Source: Lysobacterales bacterium (lineage in GTDB: Bacteria > Pseudomonadota > Gammaproteobacteria > Xanthomonadales > Wenzhouxiangellaceae). From it: a stretch of 64,000 nt of DNA. The notes beneath the pieces were generated by a model that searched no databases, was not told where the DNA came from, and saw only the letters and a program-made list of their open reading frames with translations. The DNA is taken from assembly GCA_002722315.1 (NCBI GenBank), contig PBLG01000001.1, positions 41,301-105,300 of the forward strand, in the 5' to 3' direction. The position numbers were made by a program, and so were the translations under genes. The number at the start of each line of letters is the position of its first letter. Within the stretch, counting starts at the first letter, position 1. Shown here piece after piece: positions 32,438-42,057 of this stretch.

Positions 32438-32872
32438 ATGGACATCAACCAGATTCTCAAGATCGGCGCGCAGGCCTTCCAGTCCCAGCTCGGAGAACAG
32501 CTTGCGGGCTCGCTGTCGCTGGACAAGATCATGGACGCGCTGGCCGGGCTGATGCCGGGCGAAGGCAAGAACGTCGACCTGGCTGCGCTGGTCGGCAAGA
32601 TGCAGGGCGGCGGGCTGGCTTCATTGGCCGAGTCGTGGCTGGGCGACGGCGGCAACGCCGGCATCGGCGCCGAACAGCTGATGTCGATATTCGGCAGCGG
32701 CGACATCATGCGCTTCGCCGACAAGCTCGGCCTGGACCAGGACACCGCGCTGGAGGGTTTGAAAGGCGCCGTACCGGAAATGGTCGACAAGGCCTCGACC
32801 GGCGGCACGCTGGAATCGCTGGGCGGGATCGGCGGCGTCATGGGCATGGCCGGAAAGCTGTTCGGGCGCTGA
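32438..32872 (+). CDS. YidB-like (DUF937 family) protein
   Basis: 144 residues, Gly/Ala/Leu rich. LASLAESWLGDGGNAGIGAEQL and a segment MRFADKLGLDQDTALEGLKGAVPEMVDKAS recall YidB, where the SWLG-x-G-x-N motif is followed by a small helical domain. No signal peptide. Function of the family is unknown. Separated from apbE by 53 bases. Confidence 0.65.
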   Translation: MDINQILKIGAQAFQSQLGEQLAGSLSLDKIMDALAGLMPGEGKNVDLAALVGKMQGGGLASLAESWLGDGGNAGIGAEQLMSIFGSGDIMRFADKLGLDQDTALEGLKGAVPEMVDKASTGGTLESLGGIGGVMGMAGKLFGR

Positions 32873-33053
32873 GCGCGCCCAGAGGGCCGATAGCGTTCGC
32901 GCCGGGGGGTGTCCACCGGCCTGCGCACCTCCGGCCCCATCGGGTACCTGCGGCACACCACGCAAGCAATTCAGGTTTGCCGTAGGTCCGCGTTGCATCG
33001 CCGACGAAAAACCCTGCCCGCCTTGACCGCACTACGGTTGAGGCAGGCAAACT

Positions 33054-33125
33054 TTGTAGGAGCCTGCTTGCAGGCGAATTGCTACGGAGTCCCGCTATTG
33101 TTCGCCTGCAAGCAGGCTCCTACAA
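33054..33125 (+). repeat. REP-type palindrome with perfect 25-bp arms
   Basis: Arms at 33054-33078 and 33101-33125 are perfect reverse complements, with the core TAGGAGCCTGCTTGCAGGCG and a 22-base loop. This closely resembles the GTAGGAGC...GCAGGC REP elements of Pseudomonas and relatives. It sits between convergent genes, where it can also serve as a two-way terminator. The rest of 32873-33156 shows nothing else. Confidence 0.82.
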
Positions 33126-33156
33126 TGTGCCAATCCTTCACTCGAAAGGATTGGCT

Positions 33157-34404
33157 TTAACCGGGCTTCGACGGTGCACCGAGATAGCGCGGCGCAATTG
33201 TGCTGAGCCTTCCGCGCTGTTCGTCGTCAAGCTCCGCCGTCATCAACTCGCGAAACCATCGCTTGGCGTTTTCCCTCTGCCATGAAGCATTCTCGGCCAG
33301 CGCTTCGCAGCCGAGCAGGCGGACTTCATTGCCCTTGGCCGAGTTCGGGAAGCGCTTCAGGTAACTGCCGCACAGGATGCCGGCCAGCCGGCCGACGTCC
33401 TGGTCGCGGGCGGCCGTGATCAGCATGCGCATGGTCTCGGGGCGCTCGAGGCAGAAATCCGGATCGGCCGACAGCATTCTCTGGGCGCGGTCAAGCGCCT
33501 CGCCCGGCTGCTCGAACGACAGCAGCAGCGCCTCGATATGCATGCGGCCGTGCTCGAGCCGGGTCTGGCGGTCGCCGCCGCGCTCGAGCTGGCGGGCGAG
33601 TTCGGCGTGCATTTCGCGCGTGCCGCCCTGCTCGCGGATCTGGCGCCACAGCGTTTCGGCGTCGCGGGTGAAGCGCTCCGGGGCGCGCTCGACCTCGGTG
33701 TCGGGCTCGACCAGGTTGAGTTCGGCGCGGTGCAGAAACACCGCACGCCCGGCCAGGTGGAACCAGCCGAACACCGCAAACGTCCAGTAGGCGAGCTGGA
33801 TCACGTTGCGCAGTCCGCGGCCGGCGCCCAGCCAGCCCAGCAGCCCGGCGACCGCAAGGTAGACCAGGGCCGCGCCAAGCAGCGCCGCGTACAGCTTCAG
33901 GTAGTCGCGGTGGCCGATACGGGCCGCCAGCCTGAGCCACTGGGTCGGCACCAGGGCCTCGAACAGGCTCTTGCTCAGCGTCAGGATGATGGTCGCCGCC
34001 GGCAGCACCGCGGCAATCGCGATGCTGCCGAGCAGCACCCCGGCCACGCCGAAATAGATGGAAAGCAGGACCAGCGAAACCGTCGCGACCAGCCACAACC
34101 CGATATGGCGCACGGCCAGGCCGTCGGCCGATTCCACGGTGCGGAAACTGGGTGCCCCGGTATCGCCCTCGGCGCTGGCCAGCAGGATCTCGCTGGCCAC
34201 GCGGTAGACGGTGATCCAGACCAGGATTCTGAAGGCGAGCAGGAATATCCCGAAGATCAGCCCGGCGATGGACGGAAGCGGCAGCGCGGCCAGCATCTCG
34301 ATCAATGCCCCGGCGCCGGCCGCGGCCAGCACCCAGGGCCGCACGTCGGGACGGAGCGGAAAGCGGACGGCGTCGCCGATCGCGAGTACAGCGTCGCGCG
34401 TCAT
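33157..34404 (-). CDS. Membrane protein of unknown function with cytoplasmic helical C-terminus
   Basis: 415 residues. The first 240 residues contain about six TM helices (e.g. 26-43, 47-70, 101-125, 128-147, 174-194, 205-225). The rest is a soluble, charged, probably helical domain (about 245-410) with AERFTRDAETLWRQIREQGG-like and EALDRAQRMLSADPDF segments that look TPR-like. No family recognised. It ends just before the REP and starts 25 bases after sufT on the same strand, so the two may be cotranscribed. Confidence 0.72.
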   Translation of the reverse strand: MTRDAVLAIGDAVRFPLRPDVRPWVLAAAGAGALIEMLAALPLPSIAGLIFGIFLLAFRILVWITVYRVASEILLASAEGDTGAPSFRTVESADGLAVRHIGLWLVATVSLVLLSIYFGVAGVLLGSIAIAAVLPAATIILTLSKSLFEALVPTQWLRLAARIGHRDYLKLYAALLGAALVYLAVAGLLGWLGAGRGLRNVIQLAYWTFAVFGWFHLAGRAVFLHRAELNLVEPDTEVERAPERFTRDAETLWRQIREQGGTREMHAELARQLERGGDRQTRLEHGRMHIEALLLSFEQPGEALDRAQRMLSADPDFCLERPETMRMLITAARDQDVGRLAGILCGSYLKRFPNSAKGNEVRLLGCEALAENASWQRENAKRWFRELMTAELDDEQRGRLSTIAPRYLGAPSKPG

Positions 34405-34429
34405 CGGCTCAGCCCGGAGGAGTCATAAC

Positions 34430-34981
34430 CTAGAACATCCCGGTATCGAGCCGGGCCGATTCGCTCATCATTTCCTGGTTCCACGGCGGATCGAAGGTCA
34501 GTTCGACGTCGACGCGCTCGATCGTGGGAATGATCAGCAGCCTGGAGCGCACGTCGTCGACCAGGAAATCCCCCATGCCGCAGCCCGGCGCGGTCAGCGT
34601 CATTCGGACTTCGACCTCGCGGCCGCCCGAGGCATTCTTGGAGATGTCGCAGTCGTAGATCAGGCCTAGGTCGACGATGTTGATCGGGATTTCGGGGTCG
34701 TAGCAGGTCTTGAGCTGCCGCATCACGAGCTCTTCGAGGTCGTGATCGGTCGCGTTCTCGGGCAGTTCGGGTCTTGGCGGGGGCTCGCGCCCGATCGCGT
34801 CGGCGTCGTCGCCGCCGAGACGGAACAGCCGCCCGTCGACGTAGACGGTGAAGCTGCCGCCCAGCGACTGGGTCAGGTAGCCGGTGGTCCCTGCCGGCAG
34901 GCTCACCATCTGGCCCTCGGGAATCAGGGCCACGTCGGCGTCGCGTTCGAATTTTACCGGTGCGTAGGATTGACTGAACAT
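34430..34981 (-). CDS. sufT: Fe-S cluster assembly protein SufT (MIP18/DUF59 family)
   Basis: 183 residues. An N-terminal region (about 1-75) includes LPAGTTGYLTQSLGGSFTVYVDG, found in SufT proteins. The DUF59 domain (about 80-180) has QLKTCYDPEIPINIVDLGLIYD and LTAPGCGMGDFL with the conserved Cys, and ends VDVELTFDPPWNQEMMS. SufT helps Fe-S maturation. No other suf genes are next to it; an orphan location is common in gammaproteobacteria. Confidence 0.88.
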   Translation of the reverse strand: MFSQSYAPVKFERDADVALIPEGQMVSLPAGTTGYLTQSLGGSFTVYVDGRLFRLGGDDADAIGREPPPRPELPENATDHDLEELVMRQLKTCYDPEIPINIVDLGLIYDCDISKNASGGREVEVRMTLTAPGCGMGDFLVDDVRSRLLIIPTIERVDVELTFDPPWNQEMMSESARLDTGMF

Positions 34982-35112
34982 CTGCTTGCAATGAATGGCC
35001 GATTCAGGACCAATATTGTACCCTTTAGGCTCCCGATTGTCTGCCTTGCGGGTTCCCTTGAAAATTTCCGACCGATCGGTATGCTTGTGCGCTGGCAGAG
35101 ACGGGGATCATC

Positions 35113-36108
35113 ATGCTTCGCATAAGCTGCGTCGGTCTGGCGCTTTCGATCATGGCCGGCTGTGCGGCCACAAGCTTCAACGACGTCATGGAAGAAAGCT
35201 ACGCGGACTTCCAGGGCGGCGGCGATATCAGCAGCGTGATGATCGCGCCCACCAGCAGGGGCGATCAAGTTTTCAGCGGAATTCGATCCTGGGGCGACGA
35301 CCCGGTCGTGCTGGGCGAATCCGACACCTTCGACTTGCTGGATCGGGAGACCGAATGGGGCCGTCTTCGAATCATCGGGCCAGCGCGCAATCGATCGCTG
35401 TTGGAGGCCGGCCTGGCCGAGATCCCCCCGGAAACCATCGATCGCGGGTTCGACGTTGCTTCGCAGGTCATCGGCGCGCGATTGCAGGCAATGGACAAAC
35501 TCCAGCAACGGCGAATCGCGTTGTCGTTTTTCGTCTCCGGTGATTCAAAGGCCTATAACCATGTGCGGCTTTCGCCGGTGGACGGGGACGAAATCGAGAT
35601 GGTCGTCAGGGCTTCGGCGGAAGGCGAGTTTCGCTCCGGCAGGTGGTGGCTGGCGAACACGTCGGTTGCAGCGCACGAACTCACGCACCTGAACCACAGT
35701 CTGCTCGGAAATCCAATCCCGCGCGACAATCATGCGGTCGAGACTAACGCGGAGACCGCTGCGATGATGGTCTCATATTGTGCCCAGTACCACTTCGTGG
35801 AAGCGGCTGCAGAGTCTGATGAAAGGGCCCTCGTTGCCGAGAAGTTCGAATTTTCGTTCGAGCAGGAGCGCCGCGATGCGTTCCCGGGGTTGAGCGAAGG
35901 CGAATTCAACCCGGTGCGGGCCAGGGTTCGCGAGTTCTCCCCGAGCCCGCACGGACAGGCCAACCTGCTGTCGACCGGCCTCGCATGGATGTTTTTCAAC
36001 CGCATCGAGAATGCTCCGGACTACCGGGTCGAACGCGACGCGATGTACGCAGTCTGCGGGCGCGCCTCGAACGAGGTTCCCGATTACCTGAACGGAGACT
36101 GGAAATGA
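35113..36108 (+). CDS. Lipoprotein with HExxH (zincin-like) motif
   Basis: 331 residues. Signal with lipobox IMAGC (Cys17). HELTH at residues 188-192, inside SVAAHELTHLNHSLLG, fits a zincin site. Possible third ligands are Glu210 or Glu214 in NHAVETNAETAAMMV, about 20 residues on, as in gluzincins. Upstream is a mostly beta domain. No named family recognised. GGGGATC precedes the ATG. The stop overlaps the next lipoprotein gene by 4 bases, so the two act together or share regulation. Confidence 0.72.
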   Translation: MLRISCVGLALSIMAGCAATSFNDVMEESYADFQGGGDISSVMIAPTSRGDQVFSGIRSWGDDPVVLGESDTFDLLDRETEWGRLRIIGPARNRSLLEAGLAEIPPETIDRGFDVASQVIGARLQAMDKLQQRRIALSFFVSGDSKAYNHVRLSPVDGDEIEMVVRASAEGEFRSGRWWLANTSVAAHELTHLNHSLLGNPIPRDNHAVETNAETAAMMVSYCAQYHFVEAAAESDERALVAEKFEFSFEQERRDAFPGLSEGEFNPVRARVREFSPSPHGQANLLSTGLAWMFFNRIENAPDYRVERDAMYAVCGRASNEVPDYLNGDWK

Positions 36109-36494
36109 AATGGATATTGTTTGCCATGTGCGCGGGGCTTGCTGGCTGTGCGTCCAACAATGCCGGAACCGAATTGACCGGAGAACGCTACGACGTGACG
36201 TTCTCAGCCAGGGAGACGACCGGGACCCTGGAATTGGAGTGCGCGCCGCCTTCGATGCGCGTCCCCGAGGAGTGGATCGACGAGTGCAACGCGATCGCAA
36301 GACGATACCTGGGCACCCTGGTGGCGCGCGGCAGGATCAGCGATTTTCCCGATCCCCCGTTCGGCCAGGCGGGCCAGGCGATGAAGGGGATCTGGGCCGG
36401 TCTGGCGAAGAGTGAAAGCGCGGCCGAAGACTCCGGGATGGCGATCACGGGCTTCAAGCTCGGTCGCAAGATGGAATGGGACGACTTGCGATAA
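36105..36494 (+). CDS. Small lipoprotein partner of the zincin-like lipoprotein
   Basis: 129 residues from ATG 36105, which overlaps the previous stop (ATGA). Signal with lipobox LAGC (Cys15). The mature part has two Cys (ECAPPS, DECNAI) and helical segments (DECNAIARRYLGTLVARG, FGQAGQAMKGIWAGLAK). The frame is open upstream to 35985, inside the previous gene. No family recognised. The 176 bases after it hold nothing evident until the next gene. Confidence 0.7.
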   Translation: MKWILFAMCAGLAGCASNNAGTELTGERYDVTFSARETTGTLELECAPPSMRVPEEWIDECNAIARRYLGTLVARGRISDFPDPPFGQAGQAMKGIWAGLAKSESAAEDSGMAITGFKLGRKMEWDDLR

Positions 36495-36670
36495 CGCCGG
36501 ACCGCCTGTGACTGGATCAGATTGTCGCCAGGTCCGACCGGTAGCGTGACCCCAGGCGCTCGCGTCATTCCGCGCCGGGTTGAATGGCGAAGTGAAGGGC
36601 GTCGGGGCAATCATTGAACAGGCCGAACCGAGGTGTTACCGTGACCTTGGGGATGAATTCTGGAGGCTTT

Positions 36671-38200
36671 ATGAAGATTTTTGCGAACACCCACCGACCT
36701 CGGATACAGCCTGGAGCCAGAATCGGCAAGCACTTGGCGGTCCTGCTGTTGCTTTGCTGCGCGGCGGCCTCCGCGGCCGAAGAAGTCGTGGTTCCGCCGG
36801 GCGACGTTGCTGCCTTGCGCGAGGCCATCTTCCAGGCGAACGCCGGTACCGAGCGCTACCTCGTCTCGGTCACCGGTACCTTTGAATTCGGGGAGGGTCA
36901 GTCTCTGCCACCGATCTTCGGCGATGTTGCGCTCATTCGATTCAACAATGAAGCCGTCTTTCGGCCGGCCGACGACGCCGGACCTGATCAGCTGATCCGC
37001 GTCGAGCGCGGCGGCCGGCTGGTCCTGCAGGGTCTCGACATTGAAGGATTCTCGCTCAGCAGCGTTCCGCCACACGAAGGTCCACTGATCGAGAATCGCG
37101 GGGAGCTGTTGCTCGAGGGGCTGCACTTCGCCGACCTGCGCGGGTTCGCGACCACCGGCGGAATCTGCTGTGATTTTGACACCGCCCCGGTGATCGGCAA
37201 TCATGGCCGACTCGAAATTAAGAGGACCACTTTCCTGGACGTGGACATCGCCCTGGACGACTCCGGTGTGCAGAGCGCTGTCCTGGCCAATCACGCCGGC
37301 AGCGCTGCATTGCGAGAGGTGCTGACCGCAACGGAAGACGTCTTCGGCTCTCTGCAGATCGCCAACCGGGGCGGGATTGTCCGCATCATCAATTCGACAC
37401 TGGCGGCGCGGGGAGCGGCATTGCTTACCGAGGACGGAGCCATCACCGAGCTCGTCAATACCATCATCCCGAGCCTGCCCGGCGAACTTGAAGCGACGGA
37501 TACCGAAGGTTCATTGGCGTGCACCGGCCCGGTCGTCAGCCTGGGCCACAACCTGGTCGCGGATACGAGCTGCCAACTGGATGGGCCGGAGGACATCCAG
37601 GGTGTGCCCACGGGGACTCTTCCCTTGCGCCTGGAGAATCGTTCCGGCAGACTCGTACCGGTAATCGGCCTGGCCGGGGCCAGCCCTGCCGTGGACAGCG
37701 CAGATCCGGCCTTCTGCGGCGATCTGGACGTGCTCGGCACACCTCGCGACAAAGACGGCAACAACGACGGCTCGCGCCTGTGCGACCGCGGCGCCGTGGA
37801 ACTGGTCCAGCGGCGACTGACGGACGGCGGCATCAACGGTCTCTACTTCGTTCCGGGGCAGGATGGCCACTACGTCACGGTGCTGGACACGCCGTCGAAT
37901 GTCCTGGTGATCTGGAACACCTTCGATCGCGACGGAAACCAGGCATGGGTCTACGGTGTCGGGGAACTCGCCAATGGGCGCTCGGTCGTGGCCGAGGCCT
38001 ACACCAACGAAGGTGGCGTCATGACCGAGATGGGTCCCACGGGCATAGACCGCGCGATTCCCTGGGGCACGTTGATCCTCGAGCTGGAGTCGTGCACGCA
38101 GGGCAGGCTACTGTTCGACTCGCACCGCCCCGAATTCGGCAGCGGCGAGTTCCAGTTCCAGCGCCTGGCGTCCACACGGCAGCTCGGCTGTCGAGACTGA
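36671..38200 (+). CDS. Exported beta-helix protein with CSLREA-like start and C-terminal beta domain
   Basis: 509 residues. ATG 36671, preceded closely by GGAGG, opens a signal (HLAVLLLLCCAAASAAEE). At about 43-58 VAALREAIFQANAG resembles the CSLREA motif without the Cys. A parallel beta-helix region runs to about residue 390 (LIENRGELLLEGLHF, IIPSLPGELE, SPAVDSADPAFCGD). The last 120 residues form another domain (GGINGLYFVPGQDGHYVTVL, VLVIWNTFDRDGNQAWVYGVGE, GTLILELESCTQG). Related in style to the 15726-18947 protein but not in the same operon. Function unknown. Confidence 0.74.
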   Translation: MKIFANTHRPRIQPGARIGKHLAVLLLLCCAAASAAEEVVVPPGDVAALREAIFQANAGTERYLVSVTGTFEFGEGQSLPPIFGDVALIRFNNEAVFRPADDAGPDQLIRVERGGRLVLQGLDIEGFSLSSVPPHEGPLIENRGELLLEGLHFADLRGFATTGGICCDFDTAPVIGNHGRLEIKRTTFLDVDIALDDSGVQSAVLANHAGSAALREVLTATEDVFGSLQIANRGGIVRIINSTLAARGAALLTEDGAITELVNTIIPSLPGELEATDTEGSLACTGPVVSLGHNLVADTSCQLDGPEDIQGVPTGTLPLRLENRSGRLVPVIGLAGASPAVDSADPAFCGDLDVLGTPRDKDGNNDGSRLCDRGAVELVQRRLTDGGINGLYFVPGQDGHYVTVLDTPSNVLVIWNTFDRDGNQAWVYGVGELANGRSVVAEAYTNEGGVMTEMGPTGIDRAIPWGTLILELESCTQGRLLFDSHRPEFGSGEFQFQRLASTRQLGCRD

Positions 38201-38268
38201 TGCGATAGGCGAACGCGACGCCGTCGCGGCGTTCCGACCAGGCCGGGGCGAGGCGCCCGGCCCTTGCA

Positions 38269-40191
38269 TCATTCCGTCCCGGTCTGTTCGTCGATCCCCA
38301 GCGCCCTTTCTGCCGCCTGGCGGGTCAGCGGGTGGTAGCCGGGTTTCGCGCGCTGGTAGACGTCGATGGCCCACGCCCGGCCCCAGTCCGTGGCTGCCAG
38401 TTCCTCGTACAGCGGGCGGGTGAACTTGTTGCGCCCGACTTCCAGCAGGAACTGCTCCAGGCGCGCTATTCCCGGCTCGTAGCGGGTCTCGATGGCGCGC
38501 ACCAGCCACAGGTAGAGAATCTCGACGTTGCCGGTGCCGGTCAGCCCGAATTCGGCGTCCATGGCGGCCATCTGCTCGGCGCTCAGCCGGTCGCCCAGCT
38601 TGAGCAGGAAATGGCGCCATTCGCTCACCGTCCATTCGTCTACCGGAATTTCGTTCAGCTCGATTTCGCCGTCCAGCCACTGGCGACGCCATTCGTCGAC
38701 CTTGTCGAAAGCGCCCGACGCCGGCAGCACCGCGTATTCGGGCAGGCCGGGCTCGAAGATCCACTCGCGCACCTGCTCCATGGTCACCGCGTCGGGGTCT
38801 TTCGGCAGCAGGTTGGCTTCCAGGTAGGCGATGAATTGTTCGGTGTCGATCGACTCGAACGCGAAATGATCGAAATACTGGCGCAGGAATGCATCCAGCG
38901 TTTCGCGGCCGAAGCTGTCTTCCAGCCAGAGCAGGAACAGCCGGCCCTTGTCGTAGGGCACGCCGTTGAAGGCCTGCTCGGGATCCTGGCCCGACAGATC
39001 CCGCGCCAGCACCTGCTCGGCATCGTCGAGTTCCTTGAGCTCCTCCTGCAGGCCGATCCTGTCGAGCGTGGCTTCCATCTCGGCCCGCTCCGGCCCGTAC
39101 AGCGCCTCGACGATCCGGTTTTCGAAGTAGGTGGTGAAGCCCTCGTTCAGCCACAGGTCCTGCCACGCCGAATTGGTCACCAGGTTGCCCGACCACGAGT
39201 GCGCAAGCTCATGGGCGATCAACGCGGTCAGCGACTTGTCGCCGGCGATCACGGTCGGGGTGATGAACGACAGGCGCGGGTTCTCCATGCCGCCGAACGG
39301 GAAGCTGGGCGGCAGGATCAACAGGTCGTAGCGATCCCAGCGATAGGGGCCGTAGAGTTCTTCGCCGGCGTCGATCATGGCTTCGAGCTCGGAGAACTCC
39401 TCGGCCGCGGCCTCGACCAGCGACGGTTCGGCGTACACGCCCGAACGGGGGCCGGTGGCCTGGAAGTCGAGCTTGCCAATGCCAATTGCCATCAGGTAGG
39501 ACGGAATCGGCTGCGGCATGTTGAATTCGTAAACGCCGTCGGCGTTGATCTCGGTCGGGTTGCCGGCCGCGCCCATGGTCGCCATCAGGTCGTCGGGCAC
39601 GGTGATCTCGGCGTCGAAGGTATAGCGCACCGCCGGCGTGTCCTGCAGCGGCACCCAGGTGCGCGCGAAGATCGGCTGCGATTGCGAAAACAGGAACGGC
39701 TCGCCGCTGGTGGTCTGCTGCCCGTCCAGCCATTGAAGGCCGAATGCCTCGGGCGAGGTGGTGTAGTCGATCCGCACCTGCTCGACGCCGCGCTCCATCG
39801 CGACGACCAGCGGCGCGCCCAAGTATTCGCTTTCCGCGTCGGGTTCGACCAGCCGCCACGAGAGCGGCTGCAATTCACCGTCCGGGCCGACACGGTTGAC
39901 GTCGCGGATGCTCAGCTTCCAGGTGTCGAGCACCAGCCGTTCCGCCAGGTCGTCCTGGGCCAGGTCCAGCGTCACGTGGCCGGTCAGCGTGCGATCGGAA
40001 AAATCGGCGGCCAGCGCTAGCGACAGGTGCTCGACGCGCACCTGCTCGTAGTTGGCGTAACTGTGCGGGTCCGGGCCGAGTTCAACGGCGGTGTCGATCG
40101 GCTCGATCGCCGGCTCGCAGGCCGTCAGCAGCATGGCAAGAACGGCACCGAAGATTGTCGCGACAATCGGCGCGGGAAGGAATTTATTCAT
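38269..40191 (-). CDS. M1-family aminopeptidase, leukotriene-A4-hydrolase-like lipoprotein
   Basis: 640 residues. Signal with lipobox LLTAC (Cys25), so it is membrane-anchored in the cell envelope. M1 motifs: GGMEN at 300-304 (exopeptidase signature, GGMEN rather than GAMEN as in LTA4 hydrolases), zinc site HELAH at 327-331 with the third ligand Glu350 in WLNEGFTTYFE. A helical C-terminal domain (about 490-635) completes the LTA4H-like architecture. Removes N-terminal residues from peptides. Converges on the beta-helix gene. Confidence 0.92.
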   Translation of the reverse strand: MNKFLPAPIVATIFGAVLAMLLTACEPAIEPIDTAVELGPDPHSYANYEQVRVEHLSLALAADFSDRTLTGHVTLDLAQDDLAERLVLDTWKLSIRDVNRVGPDGELQPLSWRLVEPDAESEYLGAPLVVAMERGVEQVRIDYTTSPEAFGLQWLDGQQTTSGEPFLFSQSQPIFARTWVPLQDTPAVRYTFDAEITVPDDLMATMGAAGNPTEINADGVYEFNMPQPIPSYLMAIGIGKLDFQATGPRSGVYAEPSLVEAAAEEFSELEAMIDAGEELYGPYRWDRYDLLILPPSFPFGGMENPRLSFITPTVIAGDKSLTALIAHELAHSWSGNLVTNSAWQDLWLNEGFTTYFENRIVEALYGPERAEMEATLDRIGLQEELKELDDAEQVLARDLSGQDPEQAFNGVPYDKGRLFLLWLEDSFGRETLDAFLRQYFDHFAFESIDTEQFIAYLEANLLPKDPDAVTMEQVREWIFEPGLPEYAVLPASGAFDKVDEWRRQWLDGEIELNEIPVDEWTVSEWRHFLLKLGDRLSAEQMAAMDAEFGLTGTGNVEILYLWLVRAIETRYEPGIARLEQFLLEVGRNKFTRPLYEELAATDWGRAWAIDVYQRAKPGYHPLTRQAAERALGIDEQTGTE

Positions 40192-40265
40192 CGTGGGGTC
40201 TCGCTGGAGAGTGAGCGCTGTCGGGGCGCGGCGGCCCCGGCAGCCTTTGATACTTCTGAATCGGA

Positions 40266-40742
40266 CTATTCGGCGGTCTTCATCTGCGACTGGAGATAGT
40301 TCTGCTCGCCGACCTTGTCCATCAGGTCGAGCTGCGTTTCCAGCCAGTCGACGTGATCTTCCTCGTCGCTGAGGATTTTCTCGAACAGCTCGCGCGAGAC
40401 GTAATCGCGGATTTCCTCGCAGTACTGGATCGCGTCGCGCAGGTCGGGAATCGCCTGGTGCTCCAGCTTGAGATCGCTCTCGAGAATCTCGCGTACGTTC
40501 TCGCCGATGCGCAGCTTGCCGAGGTCCTGCAGGTTGGGCAGGCCTTCGAGGAACAGCACGCGCTTGATCAGCTCGTCGGCGTGTTCCATCTCCTCGATGG
40601 ATTCCTGGTATTCCTTCTTGCCCAGCGTATCCAGCCCCCAGTCCTCCAGCATGCGTGCGTGCAGGAAGTACTGGTTGATCGCGGTGAGCTCGTTCTTGAG
40701 CACGGTGTTCAGAAACTCGATGACCTTGCTGTCGCCTTTCAT
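40266..40742 (-). CDS. bfr: Bacterioferritin
   Basis: 158 residues from ATG 40742 ([20 protein letters not shown]). The frame extends upstream to 41213, but that part lies in repeat DNA. Four-helix ferritin fold with ferroxidase ligands: Glu18 (KNELTAINQ), Glu51 and His54 (EEMEHADE), Glu94 and Glu127/His130 (SDEEDHVDW). Met52 in SIEEMEHA is the haem ligand. Stores iron in a 24-mer. 74 bases upstream of the aminopeptidase on the same strand. Confidence 0.94.
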   Translation of the reverse strand: MKGDSKVIEFLNTVLKNELTAINQYFLHARMLEDWGLDTLGKKEYQESIEEMEHADELIKRVLFLEGLPNLQDLGKLRIGENVREILESDLKLEHQAIPDLRDAIQYCEEIRDYVSRELFEKILSDEEDHVDWLETQLDLMDKVGEQNYLQSQMKTAE

Positions 40743-40913
40743 GGAATGCCCTTCGAATGTTTGGTTTCGGATTGATTTCGCCGACAAGGATAACGCAAGT
40801 TTCGGAAAACCCGGGAAATGAGAATTGTTACGAAAATGCCGGTTTCGGCCTCCGGCTTCGCGTCGAGTCGAAACCTCGGCCGAAGAACAGCCCCGGCGCG
40901 AGCCCCGGCTTTC

Positions 40914-40984
40914 TTCGTAGGAGGCGTCTCCAGGCGCCGACCCGCCGCAGAAACTGATCGCGGCCGGGAGACCGCTCCTACGAA
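40914..40984 (+). repeat. REP-type palindrome near bfr
   Basis: Arms at about 40914-40931 and 40966-40984 pair with about two mismatches; both read TTCGTAGGAG going inward, then GTCTCC. Same class as the palindrome at 33054-33125 (shared GTAGGAG), but with a different inner stem. Confidence 0.65.
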
Positions 40985-41016
40985 AACCGTCTTGAATTCG
41001 GCGAGGAGGTGCCGAG

Positions 41017-41563
41017 AGGAGCGAAAAGACGCGCCCCGACTGCTCTTTCACGAAGTCCTTGTAACTTGACGAGCCAGCGCAGGCCGAAGGGCGAAAGACG
41101 CGCCCAAAACCTGCCTGCACGAAGTCCTCCGCCATCGAAGATCCCCTCGACCCGAAGGCTGATGGATTTTTGTTCCTGCCGGTGATGAGGCGGCGGGAAA
41201 AGCCGCAGTGCAAGCCCCAGTACGCAGTCCACTGACCTCAATGCCCCACCCGATTCCGAAGGGCGATGGATTTCGTTCGCTGTGGGTGATGAGGAGCTGG
41301 AAAATATCCGCAGCGTACTGGAACCCGGCGAAACCGCCCCGCCTTCTGCTGCGGCGCAGCCCGGACTCGAATCTGAAGCGCTTCGCTCGGTCGCGCATCC
41401 TCGCCGTACTGAGAGTACGGCTGCGGTGCGCTCGGTCCCGAAACACTCCACCTTCGAGCCCGGTCAGCCCCTCGCGACGAACGCAGGACAGATTCGCCGG
41501 GTTATGTGTCCGTGAGGAATTTTTCCGGCGACGAAGCGCGCACAGCGGGCGAAAGACGCGCCC
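41017..41563 (-). repeat. Degenerate direct repeats (two families, A and B)
   Basis: Family A: GCGAAAGACGCGCCC followed about 15 bases later by CACGAAGTCCT, at about 41017-41065 and 41086-41132, with a third partial copy at 41547-41563. Family B: CCGAAGG-x-GATGGATTT followed by GGTGATGAGG and GGAAAA, at about 41152-41223 and 41256-41323. A GTAC palindrome (GCCGTACTGAGAGTACGGC, 41403-41421) lies between B2 and A3. No coding function is apparent. Confidence 0.55.
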
Positions 41564-41569
41564 ATTGCA

Positions 41570-41926
<357 letters not shown>

Positions 41927-42057
41927 TCAACTTGCCTCAGAGTAACCAATCCCGCGCGATCTGACTACCGCAATTGCTGTTCCCCGCGCTGGACTTGTCC
42001 GTTCGCCCGCTGTTGCTCGGATACACTATTGCCATCGACGAATAAAGAAGGCAACCC

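Larger units (their letters stand above)
40743..41569 (-). other. Repeat-rich intergenic region between bfr and the P-II gene
   Basis: 827 bases with no gene that I can support. It contains a REP-type palindrome (40914-40984), a block of degenerate direct repeats (41017-41323) and a GTAC-centred palindrome like those after atpC (about 41390-41440). The long frames on both strands through it translate the repeats (for example [11 protein letters not shown] and [11 protein letters not shown] on the minus strand) and have no family features. Confidence 0.6.

Noticed and set aside
38211..38242. Possible two-way terminator (GAACGC...GCGTTC) between the beta-helix and aminopeptidase genes
   Set aside because: The stem is short and imperfect with no T-run on either side.
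38332..40020. 562-codon frame antisense to the M1 aminopeptidase
   Set aside because: Shadow frame; the minus strand carries the GGMEN and HELAH motifs.
40743..41213. Upstream extension of the bacterioferritin frame
   Set aside because: It translates intergenic repeats; bacterioferritins start at MKGD with the ATG at 40742.
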